Part shown: piece by piece, positions 22,496 to 34,249 of the stretch
How positions within the stretch are numbered: the first letter of the stretch is position 1
Layout of the letters: the number at the start of each line of letters is the position of its first letter
Source: Marsupella aquatica
Taxonomy: Eukaryota > Marchantiophyta
Direction: 5' to 3'
DNA: 64,000 nt
NCBI GenBank assembly: GCA_973895155.1
Contig: OZ316896.1
Location: forward strand, 18,538,001-18,602,000
Program-made: the position numbers and the translations under genes
The notes under the pieces: generated by a model
The model's input: only the letters and a program-made list of their open reading frames with translations
Told to the model about the DNA's origin: nothing
The model's database searches: none

Positions 22496-25483
22496 TAATC
22501 GCCATAGAAAGAATTGACGACCCACCAAACGATCGCGCAGAAAGACTGAGTGAGAAGAGAGGAGAGAGCACATCGAGAGGTAACGTTCTTCCTGAGGGAA
22601 CGCTACTGCACCAACGGCTACTACTGTATTGTATTGTATGTATTGTATTGTACTGTAATAGACTGTACTGCACTGAGCCAACGGCTACTGCCACGAGCGG
22701 CTACGCCCTTCACCTGATCGACTAGGACTGGCGGTTCCATTCACCCCACCCCCTACACGCCACCCCGTTTTGAAAACCACCCCCACCAGGGAAATTTTCT
22801 TTGTTAGACACTTCACGCAGCACAAAAACAGTTTTGCTACAGTAGATTGCCAACTTTAGAAGGTGGGTTTGTTGCGCTTTTGATGAGCTCGGGGGAATTC
22901 ACTGTTCTTTGTAGTAGTGAAATAGTTGGCTTTAGGGTCTCTAGTAGGATTCACTTGCTTGAATTTCCTATGCACTTCACACCAGAACTCTAATAGGCTC
23001 GTTAGTTTGCCAATTGGTAGGGTTTAAGTTTTTGGTCCCTTGTTGTTTTTGTGCTGGGCTTCTACTCGGGTCCTTGGGGCTTTTGGCCCTTTTGCTTGTC
23101 TCTTCATGATTTGGGTGTTTTGCTTGTGGGATTATGTCTCCTGGTTAGGCGCCTTATAATTTCAGGTAGTTTTGAATATACTTGTGATCTTTTTCAGTTC
23201 AATCATTCTTATGTCACCTTTTTGTATCACTGCTTGAGCATTTAAGGCAAACAACTGGGTGACACATAGGCTGTCAAGTCACACAATCTCAGGCCAAAGC
23301 TGACCAACCCCCTCACTCCTCACCCAGGCCTTCCCTCATGGCCTTCCAGCCCTTGACATTGATTCTAACCTGGGTCAAAGTTGTAAGGGGAGGGCAGGGA
23401 CTCAAAATCAAGGGGGAATGAGGCTGTGAGTGTGGAGCATGTAGATGCAGGAGATGACGGCCATGAGGTCACAGGAAAAACACCAAAGCTGAGTGGAAGC
23501 CTGCCCCTAGGGTGATTGGGATGGTTAGCTAAGATCCAAGAGAATTTGTAGCTGTTGGGTTGTATGACATGGCAGCCTCTACAGTGTCCAATCATCTTAC
23601 CACCCGGGCCTAGTTAGATTACTTAACATGGAAAATAGTGGCATCTTAGTTATTGAACTCTTGATTGAACTAAGAAAGTGTTGAGAATTCCAACAACATT
23701 GTACACGAGAAACCAACAAGAACACATCATGTCTACGCCATAGATATGTGTTTCACGTTTGGCAAAGCTATGCTCATGGAAATACAAGAACTTTATTGAG
23801 CTTTTGTCACCGTAGTCACACCAAGACTCCAAATACAAGCTCCAAGATTGCTAGCCTAGCTCCTAGCTTGCTCCCTCACAAATGAGCATGAGTTTCACCA
23901 AGGAGCTCTTTCCATGCTCCAGTGTATGCTAGGCACATTTAGTCATGTCTGATTAGACTAAGCAAGGTTAACCCAAAACTAAGAGTTGACCCTAACAAGA
24001 AGGTGGCTAGTTGTGATCGTAGAGAAAGGTGGCAATCTGGTAAAACTCTGATTTCAAAAAATTGTTGAACAGATCGCCTAATTAGCAAATATTTGCCAAA
24101 ATTGAACAATTCTGAAATCCTTGAACTGATTGATCTGAATTGTTGGATTTATACAAATATCTTCCAGTTTTCTAGGGTTTTATCTTTGTCTATCCTTGTT
24201 TCTCCCCTTCATTGGTCTTCTACGACTGGGATCCTGTCTCCTGGTTTGATGTTTTTTATATTTAATTTGTAATCCGATGATATTTATAAAATGGCTGAAA
24301 ATTCTTCTTGTCATCGTGGAGGCATTCTCCATGTTGTCCCCTGCCAGCAAGGGCCCCATGAAGCACTACCCGTGAGGATCTCAATATATTGAGCCCCTAT
24401 CACCTATGACTTTTTGAGGTCTCATACGTAAAACTTAAGAAAATTATGTTATTCATTTTCACCTTTGATTACTTTGGAGTATTCAAAATTTTGATTAAAA
24501 ACCCATATATTTTATTGCAAGTTTCAAAATTGAATTTAAAAGATTCTGTAGTCGATCTGGTTGGGTAGGAACACCCACATGTACCAGGCCGGTGGCCATT
24601 GGGTTTTCGACTTGGGTCTGGTGCTCTTTGAGACTGCTGATAACCTCTATGCTGCCAGCCGGCGGCTCCCCCCTGGTCGGAAGGGTACCAGCCTCTTTAG
24701 GGCCAAAACCTGGATAGATGAGCAGCGTAGGAACTGGATTAGACAAGGCTGCGGCCGTATCACCTCTGACACATGATCCGATTGGATCTGTTGGATTTAG
24801 ACTTGGGGGCTTGCTGCCTCTTGTGTTATCTCCTGCCCCTTTCTCATTGGCTCCGGCATCCTTGCATGGTCCTGTGCTTGTGTGGGGCTGTTTAGGGTCC
24901 CAGGATATAACCTCTGCGGCCGCTGGGTTGTGCCTGTCCCCAGTAGGCGGTGCGCTCTGTTTAGTTGGGTCCTGGCTCTGTGTGCCTATTTGGCTGTTTG
25001 TTTGCCCTAGCCATGGGGTTTTCGCGGCTGGAGAACTGTTTTATAAAATCAAAATCATTCCAAGGACAATTGAATTTAAAATACCCTAATATTTTCCCCA
25101 TTTTTAAAAGTTTTGTCTTAGAACCAATAAGATGACTTTATCCATCATCACACATTCAAGTGAGACCCCAAAAGCACTACCTAAATAAGTAGGAGGGAAG
25201 GGAAGTGAGGTTTACACAGGAGATCTACGAGGCTTTTAATTTTGTTCTACCTAAATAAGTACAACATAAGTGAGGTTTATACAGGAGCTCTACCAGGTCT
25301 TTCAGTTTGGTGCTCAATTGTACTTCAGTTCTACTAGCTCTATTATACAAATAAAATGGCTTGCAAAAGAATCAATGTTGTTTCCCTTTCAAGTTTACCC
25401 CCATCGCATCGTTGTTTTTGGTATGCATCTCACTTTCAGTTTTGTCCTTATTAGTTTTGTCTTTATGTAGTGTTAGTGTCTAG
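22496..25483. other. gene-poor, transposon-like DNA
   Basis: Contains a TGTATTGTATTG-type microsatellite at about 22,625-22,660. Recurring T-rich phrases such as GTCTCCTGGTTTGATG (24,235) and GTCTCCTGGTT (23,129) also appear at 33,870, which suggests an old dispersed element. Frames are short and no reverse transcriptase, integrase or transposase motif was seen. Confidence 0.5.
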
Positions 25484-25747
25484 ATGCTTCACTCTAGAAA
25501 TCTTGACCCCAACTTTAGCTTCTGTCCATCACAGAACTAGGGCTTTTGGCTCTTTGTATTCTCTTGTGTTCTTCCCTTTGTTGGGTCTCCTCTCTTTGTG
25601 ATCTTTATTGGGTCTCCTGCATTTGGGATCTTGTCGCCATTTGGTCCAGGTTTTGATCTTTGGTTCCAGATCTTTTGCACTCTGATAAGTTTTTGCCAAT
25701 TGCAAACAGAAGCTACAATTGGGGTCTAGGCTTCTAGAGTGAAGCCA
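25484..25747. mobile_element. MITE with GCTTCACTCTAGAA inverted termini
   Basis: The left end reads GCTTCACTCTAGAAATCTTG, then ACCCCAACTTTAGCTTCTGT. The right end read on the other strand is GGCTTCACTCTAGAAGCCTA, then GACCCCAATTGTAGCTTCTG. This gives imperfect terminal inverted repeats of about 42 bp on a 264-bp element with no coding capacity. Single ends of the same family lie at 4840-4895, 56,930-56,990 and 58,395-58,460. A target-site duplication could not be fixed. Confidence 0.7.
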
Positions 25748-26029
25748 TAAGTTTAGGGCCCCATCAAATATATGTGGATGGAGAGGATGGGATGTATTGT
25801 ATGTCAAGATGATGACGCATGCTTGTTTTTGTTTGTCATTAAAAGAATGGGAATTCAGCCACTTCCTTCCACAAAAGCTAAAATGCCTAAACCAAACTGT
25901 GTCAGGTCTGGAAGTAGTCAATGCAATTCCCTGTAAAGAAGCGGCGGTTTGCTCCAGTTTTTTAGACCAGAGATGGTCTAAGCATTTGACAAAAAAGCTT
26001 GCACACAGAAGGACCCACAAGGGACCCAC

Positions 26030-26310
26030 TAACAGATGCCTAGGTTTGGTAATAGTTTTGCTTGATTGTGCCCCAAGTTTCGTAATGGTTTTGCTTGATT
26101 GTGTCTCAAATTCATGTAAAGTACAAGGGGCCCACTAATAGATGACTAGGTTTGGTAATGGTTTTGCCTGATTGTGTCCCAAGTTCATGTAAAGGTTTGG
26201 TAATAGTTTTGCTTGATTGGGTAAAGTGAAGTGTGGCCTAGCTAAGATTGCATATCACACTTTGGAAAAAAAGAATTGAAGTGCTGCCCCCAAGTTCTTG
26301 TAAAGCACCA
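26030..26310 (-). repeat. dispersed repeat shared with 33.25-33.39 kb
   Basis: Contains GGTTTGGTAATAGTTTTGC and TGCCCCCAAGTTCTTGTAAA with several local duplications. The reverse complement, including CTTTACAAGAACTTGGGGGC, is found at about 33,265-33,385. It lies directly upstream of the intronless DHHC gene and may contribute to that gene's 5' region. Confidence 0.7.
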
Positions 26311-26414
26311 AAATTACGCTCAATTGGGTTGTAGGAGGCACGGGGTGAGGGTTTTGAAAGATCTCGATCTCCCGAAATCCCGAAAGCAATTGAGGTCAGG
26401 AAACAGTGCACACA

Positions 26415-27284
26415 ATGCGGATCCATTGGGATTGCAAGAAATGGCGCGGATGGACCATGAAAGGCTTGTGGGTCGTTCTCCATGCACTCTGCGTCGGATT
26501 CCTACTTGCGTTGGATTCGGACCTTCGTCGACAAACTCTCCATTTCTCTTGGGTTGCTGCCTGCTACTACTTGCTGCTGACATTGACCGTAGCCCAGTTT
26601 TTTTGGACATCGGGGTCATCCCCAGGCTATGTGATTGAGGCTTTGAAAGATGATCCGAGCTTCGAAGCACGTGCCCAATTAGCCTTGCCCAGTACTCTGA
26701 GCTCGCGTGCACCGTCAAGTGGTCGTGCTGCTGCAGTGGATGCTAGTAAGTGGCCGAGTTTACAGGTTCCACTCGCAGCGTCATCATCGGGTAGTCAAGC
26801 CCAGGATACATGCAAACACTGTCATTTGATACAGCCATTTCGAACTAAGCACTGTCGCATCTGTGATAAGTGCGTTTTGCGATTTGATCATCATTGTGGT
26901 TTCTTGGGAGCATGTATAGGGCAGAGAAACCACCTCAAATTTTGGTGGTTCCTAGTCTTTGAGACACTACTCACGTTGTGGACTGCCATCAGATTTTTTT
27001 CTGTCATGAATTCAACAGACACGAAGCAAAATTTGATTCTAGTACTAGCTATTCTTGGACTTCTAGGTTTCCTGGCCTTCTACATTATTGCGCTCCTCAT
27101 TCACCATACCTACTTAGTAGTGACCAACCAGACCACATATGAGCGCATTAAACCTGGAGATATTGCTTATCTCAAGAATTTTTCAAACGGGATGCGCCCG
27201 TTCAGCCGAGGCTGTGCAAGCAATGTTCAATCTTTCTGCTGTACTCCAAGTGAGCCATATCCCATATGTAATCTTCCTGTCTAG
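26415..27284 (+). CDS. DHHC S-acyltransferase, PAT10-like, intronless
   Basis: Adds palmitate to cysteines of membrane proteins; plant PAT10 acts at the Golgi and tonoplast. The 289-aa frame starts at ATG 26415. Membrane segments lie at about 17-34, 44-65, 176-198 and 206-236. The zinc-finger DHHC domain runs from CKHC (133) through CRIC to DHHC at 158-161, and the TTxE motif is TTYE at 240-243. SGSSPGYV (66-73) is a PAT10 signature. The whole protein is in one exon, whereas plant relatives I know are multi-exon, so a retrocopy is plausible. It is shorter than PAT10 at both ends. The frame stops after FCCTPSEPYPICNLPV, but the next frame continues to 27,336 with KLPELEDVVDNWR, which looks like the lost family tail. 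This suggests a one-base shift, a recent truncation or a sequence error. Confidence 0.85.
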   Translation: MRIHWDCKKWRGWTMKGLWVVLHALCVGFLLALDSDLRRQTLHFSWVAACYYLLLTLTVAQFFWTSGSSPGYVIEALKDDPSFEARAQLALPSTLSSRAPSSGRAAAVDASKWPSLQVPLAASSSGSQAQDTCKHCHLIQPFRTKHCRICDKCVLRFDHHCGFLGACIGQRNHLKFWWFLVFETLLTLWTAIRFFSVMNSTDTKQNLILVLAILGLLGFLAFYIIALLIHHTYLVVTNQTTYERIKPGDIAYLKNFSNGMRPFSRGCASNVQSFCCTPSEPYPICNLPV

Positions 27285-27336
27285 GAAGGGATTGAAGCTG
27301 CCTGAGCTAGAAGATGTTGTGGATAACTGGCGTTAG

Positions 27337-28950
27337 AAACAAATTCGGAGTGTCAACGTTACCTGTTTGGGTATCTTCGTCATCAACAAGCAGCAGAAGA
27401 AGGTAAACCTTGTTGTTTATATGGAGTTTGTCCGTTGTTACTTGGCTCTAACTCAAGTCCAGTACTGTAGTTGGGGCTTGGACACCTACTTGCCACCCAG
27501 GAAAGTGCTAGTTTGTTCAAGATGGACGTAAAATTGGAGGTATTAAAACATGCACCTCCATTTGAGCCAATTTGGCATGCTTTCAGATTTAGAGCAGGCT
27601 TTCTGAGCAGCCATCCTCTCATTGGCCAGTTTACCTGCACTACGAGATCATGTGAGTATCTACGGAGGGCTTCCTATACTGGGAGATTCTCGGGTCATCG
27701 GTCAAACGTGACGGACTTTATGAATCCTTTAACAAGGAAACTCCATTCAAGGTTCTTTGGCAGTGAGCAGAAAGAAAGTAATTTTTGATAAGGATTTGGC
27801 CGCCTGATAGTAAAGACTGGGGATGAAATGGTGAACAAACCATCAGCCTTGATATTCCTTCTCAGGCTCGAGGCACTGGTAAAATTTCCCAGATATCGCT
27901 AGTATACACGCTAGTATATCGCGAAATCTAGTCGTTGATTTTGACCGATGCACAGTTCTCAGTCTACGACAACAGGCCAGTCGTATGAGGTGAGTGTGAA
28001 ATCCGATCACCCTGGAAAGTTCTTATATGATAAGTATGCCCTCTCAATAGCTCCGCTCTTCTTCAAAGCCCAAATGCGTTGCCTTCGTTACACTGTTCTA
28101 CTTAGGATGGCCAAGCTCTTGAGTTGTGAATGACTTGGTTTTTCCTGTTCACTGCTCTCTAATCTCTAATCTCTAATCAGTAATTCGCTGGTGATGGATA
28201 CAGAAAGATTGTCATTGGCACGTATATAGACGAATGAGCTAATCCAGAGTACTGATAGATATGGTCATCATTTGTGTTTGGTATGTGACCTAGTCAAATT
28301 TCAAATTAACCAATGATAACTAACATTTCTGCCAACCAGTTGGAAATGTGCAATTCCCTTAGCTTCCCACATTCCCACTTAAAATGCGCTTCCCAGCAAC
28401 ACAAATTGATCTACATAAAACTTGGCAATACATTACCTTCAATCTGGCTTCAGTGGCTCATTCTACCCGATAGTAGAGTCAGACAGTCATAGGTTCTCAC
28501 GTCCGACTGTAGGCAATGTATATGTGCAATGCAGGCAGTGGGAGATGGTAAAATTCGATTTAAAACCTCTCTACTTCTACTTTACAGTCACTGTCAAGCA
28601 AGAGAATTTGATGTTACTCAATTTGTGTCGCGTTACTTCAGCTGAGGTTTGGAATCTCATCCTTAGAGCCAGTACCGCTACAAGAACGATCAGTGGAGTA
28701 AACAGCCACCTTTCTGTTAGTTACTTTTGAGACGTGCCAAAAGTGGAGCAAGGTTATGAAGAGTTAAGCAAGAATTATTTGATGCACTTCAAGGAGTGTG
28801 TGAGACTCAATGCCACACCTTTCAAATTATTCAACCGTAAAATGCAGTTTGTTACTTAGTATCACATGGAAAGGAGGCACAACAGTTGGAATATATTGAG
28901 CAACTCCATCTACTACTTAGTGCATGAATGTTTTCATTCTTTTTAAGCAA
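27337..28950. other. no supported gene
   Basis: Follows the DHHC gene. Frames at 27,471-27,788, 27,948-28,133 and 28,422-28,730 have no motif I recognise and are not called. A small CTCTAATCTCTAAT triplication is at about 28,153. Confidence 0.4.
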
Positions 28951-29046
28951 GAGCTTCGATGCCTTCCTACAGTAGTCGTCCAGAACCATTATCACGCATA
29001 GCTTCGATGCCTTCCTTCAGTAGTCGTCCAGAACCATTATCAAGCA
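28951..29046. repeat. 46-bp tandem duplication
   Basis: AGCTTCGATGCCTTCCTACA, then GTAGTCGTCCAGAACCATTA and TCACGCAT, is repeated once with one or two changes. The plus-strand frame would read ASMPSYSSRPEPLSRI twice, so a coding exon is possible, but neither splice sites nor a family could be assigned. Confidence 0.7.
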
Positions 29047-31302
29047 TCCCGCGTAGCTCGATGCAGGATATAATAATATGGTTTCAGATGGCTTTCTCAG
29101 TTCAGAGCAATATCCAGTGGTGTATCCAAATTTGTGAGGGTAGCGGGGAGATCAATTCATCTAGAGTATTTACAATAAATTCGATAATCTGATTCCAAAC
29201 AATTAGCTTTATCTTGTGTAGGCTTAAGAAGCCCTAGGCCACTCCAACGGGCCTATCAATCTAAGATGCCCTTCAATTTCTTTCTAGCTGTACTCCGCTT
29301 TTTCAAGTTCAACAATCCAACAAGAGAGTTCCTCAAAATCTAGTTTCAGAAAATCCGGAAATCTACAATTCGAACGCCGACTGAGAACAGTTGGTTACAA
29401 AGAAATCGCAATCTTCTCGGAGTACAGAATGAACAAGTTCCAGGAACTGTGCTCGGATTGTGATTCCCCCAGTCGACCACTCCGGATGGGACAGCACAAC
29501 AGTGTTGGAACCCATGCTGTAAGATCTCCTTTCCACCAGTCTTAATTTCCAGACCTCTTTACTCTTATCTATCCGAATTGCTCCGTTGCCTATGGTACCT
29601 TTTCGAGCATTCGTCTCTTGCTCCTGAGAATTGACAAGCACTCCTTTCCAGCAGCTCCGTCTTCTATTTACACACTGTGAATTACACTAGGAACGAAAGA
29701 GAGGACTGCTGTAGCGACTGTTCCTGCAGACTGAATGCGCGTTAGTCACTGGATGCACAGCATGGACTACCCCATGCTTTCAAACCGGAACAATCTGATT
29801 GAATTCTTCCACCCACGCACTTTATTGCTGACTACCTTAGGTGAACGAAAGCATGGATTCTTGAAAGTTTCTAGGATTGATTGAGTTGATTGTAAAAGTA
29901 GTCATCACTGCTTTCAATTATTTGGGAAACCTTTTTCCCTTGAAAAGGCTGCCAGTGACAAACTGGTGCATTAATGTACTAATCCAATCTTATCCAAACT
30001 ACGGTAATAAAAGATATCCTTACAAACTGACATTTGAGCCAGAACAATAATGATGGATCTCGAGCTTTTCTCACCCATGGTCTCCTCACAAACTGACATT
30101 TTGGCGAGAACAAACCCAGGCTGTTAAATTCCCTTACTCATTTTCCCTGATGATGAGATTTGGCAAAATGACGTCTCTTGGCCCCTCTAGCCTGTGCAGT
30201 CACCGTCCCCCATAAAGAAATCTCCCCATATGCTTCTTCCCCCTTCTGTTTTAACACTTTTTTGTTTCGACAATACTTTCCGCAACAACAACACGGCTAC
30301 AATGACAAAAACAATCCCAACAGCGACTATGCAACGCAAGCACGTTGGGCTGTAGTAACTGAGACATTGCTGCACCTCGATTATGCAACGCAAGCACGTT
30401 GGGATATAGTGGTTGAGGCATTGCTGCACCTCTTTATCTCAATGACTTAATTTAGTCTTGGAAATTTCTCGGTTTTCCCGTGTGTAACAATTTCTTCTTT
30501 GTGGGTTCAATGTATGCTCCAGGAATTGGCCGATCACTGGAAAGTATGGACGGGGACGGGGACTGTGCGAGCGGGAGGAAGAAACCTCCATTCCAACGCG
30601 CATTTTTACTAGTTCTTTTGCACATGTTTTTGAGTGTGCATCGACTCGTACGCAACAGAGAGGCTACGGAACAAGAGTCTGTCAACTTGGCTAGGTTGCC
30701 TGCAAGGTGAGTGCATCGTCGCTGCGCTGCAAGGTCGCATTGCAGGTCGAATGTCCATTGCCTGCCTCCGCCTGTACGGACGCTAATCGAAAGGGGCGAG
30801 GGCGGGGGGAACTGCCGTTTTCCTAAACGTGCCCATCAAGTCTTGGAGCAGCTTTATTGAAAGTTATAGGATAGCATGCAAGTATGTGTAAGCAGGGAAC
30901 CTACCGAGTTACGCCCAATTATAGGTTTCTCGTAGCTATCCTGCCCAGGGCGAGATATGGCCAGGTGGAGGCCAATGCTGTGGGCTGCGACGAATGGACA
31001 TTTGGACGGGTGAGTGAGGCTAAAAGGAGTAGAGTACTTTGTGAGAATCTAGAGTTTGACCACTCCCTCCAGAATCGCAAAATTGGGGAATTGAGTCAGT
31101 TGTGGAAATCATTGACCGCAGTCAATGCCTACATGTGTCACATCTGGCGAGTTGTAGTTGTATTTTTCACCAAAAATCTGAAGAAATTTGCATGGGAGTT
31201 GTTTGACCAGTTCCAATGTGAGTTGGACAAATTTCCAAGCTTCGTCGCAACGTTAACACAGTTGGATGCCATATGTCAACTAAGCAACTCTCTGAGTGAA
31301 CT
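29047..31302. other. gene-poor; unassigned open frames
   Basis: A frame from the ATG at 30,510 to about 30,705 ends in a good donor (CTGCAAG then GTGAGT) and contains a hydrophobic run FLLVLLHMFLSV. It could be a first exon, but no continuation was found. A 164-codon frame at 30,884-31,378 runs into the repeat array that follows and matches nothing known. A minus-strand frame at 29,363-29,641 is equally unassigned. None is called as a gene. Confidence 0.4.
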
Positions 31303-31740
31303 CATATTTTGCTTCTGGGTTGAGAGGGATTTTGTAAGATTTCCCGAAGATTTACCCCATGAATACAGGCAAAATTAGTATTCAGGAATACCAAGCTCAT
31401 ATTCTGCTTCTTCTTATTGCGGGGTTGAGAGGAAAATTTGTTCTTATTGCGGGGTTGAGAGGGAATTTGTAAAATTTTCCTGAAGATTTCCCCCACGAAT
31501 ACAGGCAAAAGTAGTATTCAGGCATACCGAATTCGTATTTTGCTTCTTCGTATTGCAGTGAGGGATTTGGCAAGATTTTCCCCATGAATACAGGCAAGTA
31601 GTACTCAGGAGCACCCTCTGAACTCATATCTGGCTTCTTCGTATTGCAGGGCGTTGAGGAAGATTTTGCAAGGTTTTCCCCGTGGATACAGGCAAAGTAG
31701 CGTTCGGGAATAAGCTCCTCTCGGGAACTCTTCAGGAATA
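31303..31740. repeat. about 100-120-bp tandem repeat, 4 units
   Basis: Four diverged units share TTGCTTCTT(CG)TATTGC, GGGTTGAGAGG, a GATTTTCCCC-like block, GAATACAGGCAAA and GTAGTATTCAGG. The second unit has an extra internal duplication of TTCTTATTGCGGGGTTGAGA (about 31,412 and 31,439). No gene function is implied. Confidence 0.8.
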
Positions 31741-32591
31741 CCCTCCTTTTTCCTATTGAATAATTGGGAACCGCCGACATTTCATGATGCAAGGCTATGC
31801 ATGCGGGGGTTCTACGAGGATTCTGTGTGATCTATATAGCAAGGGCTCAGCTCCTTTCCAATCTGGGCTGACTCGTTCAGTCCCGAGACGACAGTCTGGA
31901 TAATTGCAGGTTTTGAAATTAATAAGGAAATATTCCTTGAAAAAGCTTTCTTCTCGAAAGTTTTCTGTATGAGTCAACGACCACAAAATCGGTGCCCCAC
32001 CAAAAGGCAGGGCTTTGCTAAATGTCGTTGACCGAGGTCCTCCTCCCTCAAAGGATGTGCAGCTGGACGTGAGTGGAAGACTTCGTCACCTTGACCTTTC
32101 ATGCATGTCAGCATAACAAAGCTGAATTCACCCTACCTAGCCCGACTTGCCAGCAAAATTGTGTGGAAGGAGAACAGATACGCCTCTCGTAACAGGACGA
32201 TGGCTATTTCCATCCGAATCAACTTTCTGTGCCGACCAAATTGCTCACCAGAACGCGACGAGACTGTTCCAGCACTGTGATTGAATTCTTTGCAAATCTA
32301 AAGGGATGCCAGGCAAGACAAGTTCTGGAGTCCTCGCCTGACTGGACTGCTTGCTCTTGCTAACTTATCTAAAGGGATGACAGGGGAGAGGGAGACAAGT
32401 TCACGGGTACTCTTCTTAGTGGTCTGCTCGCTTCCCCAGAATAACTAAACCTAGAGCTACTTAGATTCCAACACAAAATTCGACAGAACAAGCTGCTTGA
32501 AGTGAGACCAAAGTTAAAGTCGACCGACTTTGAAGTCCGAATCTGTGATTCACTGAATCACTGTGAACCGTTTTCTGTAGCTAAAGTAGCA

Positions 32592-32822
32592 CTTCGCCAA
32601 CAACCTTCCCACACCCGATTCGCGGGGCCCGACCAAGAACGAGTCACTGCTTACAGTACATGATCCTATACAAGCAGCGGAACAGTCATGAAACTTACGA
32701 GCATTTCTGTAAAACTAATTCTTCGCCAACAACCCCTCACATCCAATTTGCGGGGCCCTGTCGAGACCGAGTCTACTGCTTACAGTACAGAATTCTATTC
32801 AAGCAGCGGAACAGTCATGAAA
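32592..32822. repeat. 128-bp period tandem duplication
   Basis: The segment from CTTCGCCAACAACC through AAGCAGCGGAACAGTCATGA at 32,592-32,694 is repeated at 32,720-32,822. A plus-strand open frame from the ATG at 32,688 to 33,386 (232 codons) begins at the boundary and ends in DNA shared with 26.0-26.3 kb. It is therefore most likely repeat-derived and is not called as a gene. Confidence 0.85.
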
Positions 32823-33249
32823 CGCATGATGCGTGGTCCCCAAAGGCAGATTTTTCTCCACAGAAAAGGTGGTGATTTTTTTGTCAGTGTAGACACTCAT
32901 AGCACAAGGGCGGGTGAGTGCATCTTCCAAAAGATACGAGAGATAAAGATGACTGACAGCTCGTCCATGAATCTTCTCTGTCCTTATGCAGCTGACAACA
33001 GTGAAGTTCACCTATCTGCTGCTTTTTTGGGGTTCCCCTGTCAAATGTCTGTGTGGTCTTACCTAAGGGACAAACCTTTTCTAAAGTTCCACGGTCCCAC
33101 CAATGTGGAAAAGTATGCGTACAAGTACCGTACTACAGTACAATCATGGTCAGATGGTACAGTTGAAGTGTCAACTGCGAATTGTAGTTCGGGCAAAAAG
33201 CAAAAACTGACCCTTAGTTCGTGTAAAAGAACCTTCACTCACAGAGAGG

Positions 33250-33390
33250 TACCAGTAAGGGTGGCTTTACAAGAACTTGGGGGCAGCTGTTCCTGTTTTC
33301 CAAAGTGTGAGATGCAATCCCATTCATATGTGGGAATAGGTCACACTTTACATGAACTTGGGGGCACAGTCAAACAAAACCATTAGGGAG
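33250..33390 (+). repeat. dispersed repeat shared with 26.0-26.3 kb
   Basis: Contains CTTTACAAGAACTTGGGGGC and CTTTACATGAACTTGGGGGC, two related blocks about 80 bp apart, followed by CAAACAAAACCATTA. The reverse complement is found upstream of the DHHC gene at 26,030-26,310. Confidence 0.7.
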
Positions 33391-33891
33391 CTTAGGGCCG
33401 TTTTGCATGTACATCGGCCCTCAAGAATGCGGCCTTTCACAAAGCGAAACTTACACAGAATCAGGGATTTGGTTTAACAACTCGATCCTCCCGTGTGCTG
33501 AGGGGCTCGTGTCCACCTCTGTTGTTATGTGCCGCTTAGTTTACCGGGAGCAATAGAGGGGATTGAGGCTGCCATTGTCGTATGTGCAGATCAAAGGTCA
33601 GGACTGTGAAGGGCTGCAAGGTTTGCGTGCCTTGCCCTTCCAAGTCCTAGTTTAGTGCCGTCAAGACGGCCTCGTTCAGGGGGCAGTTTTGTTCACTCAG
33701 GGGCTGCCACCGTTTGTCTCAAAGGCCGTTTTTTGAAGGACCGTCTACATGCAAGACGGCCCTTAGTCTTTTGGTTTTTGTGGGATACTCCTTGACTTGT
33801 TGGATCTCTTTGGTCTTCTTGGGATCTATCCCTTCCTGACTTTATTGGGTTCTTTTGTCTTAGGGACCATGTCTCCTGGTTTGGTATTCCT

Positions 33892-33975
33892 GTCTTTTTG
33901 GTAGTGTGATATATATTAGGGAACCTAGTCATCGTCTTTTTGGTAGTGTGATATATATTAGGGAACCTAGTCATC
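33892..33975. repeat. perfect 42-bp tandem duplication
   Basis: Two identical 42-bp units, 33,892-33,933 and 33,934-33,975, starting GTCTTTTTGGTAGTGTG and ending GGAACCTAGTCATC. Identity of the copies indicates a very recent duplication or slippage event. Confidence 0.95.
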
Positions 33976-34249
33976 TTACAGTGGGCCTCTTGTGGGTCCC
34001 TTTTTTTCCTGATGTGTGCATGCTTTTTTGTCCAAAAGTTAGACCTCCTCTTGAGGTGGGTCTAAAAAACTGGAGCAAACAGCTGCATGTTTTCAGGGAA
34101 TTGCATTGATTACTTCCACATTGTGGCTGAGGCATTTTAACTTTTGTGCAAGGAAATGGTCATCAGCTTTGCTTTGGATGGGGAGACATTGAAGGGCCCC
34201 CACTTCTTGTAAATCCCCCCTAAGTAGAAACCACCAGGGGGTCTGAAAC

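Noticed and set aside
25529-26029. 166-codon minus-strand frame
   Set aside because: Covers the MITE and neighbouring repeats; no motif.
32688-33386. 232-codon plus-strand frame with a true ATG
   Set aside because: Starts at a 128-bp duplication and ends in a dispersed repeat also present upstream of the DHHC gene; unrecognised protein, most likely chance within repeat DNA.
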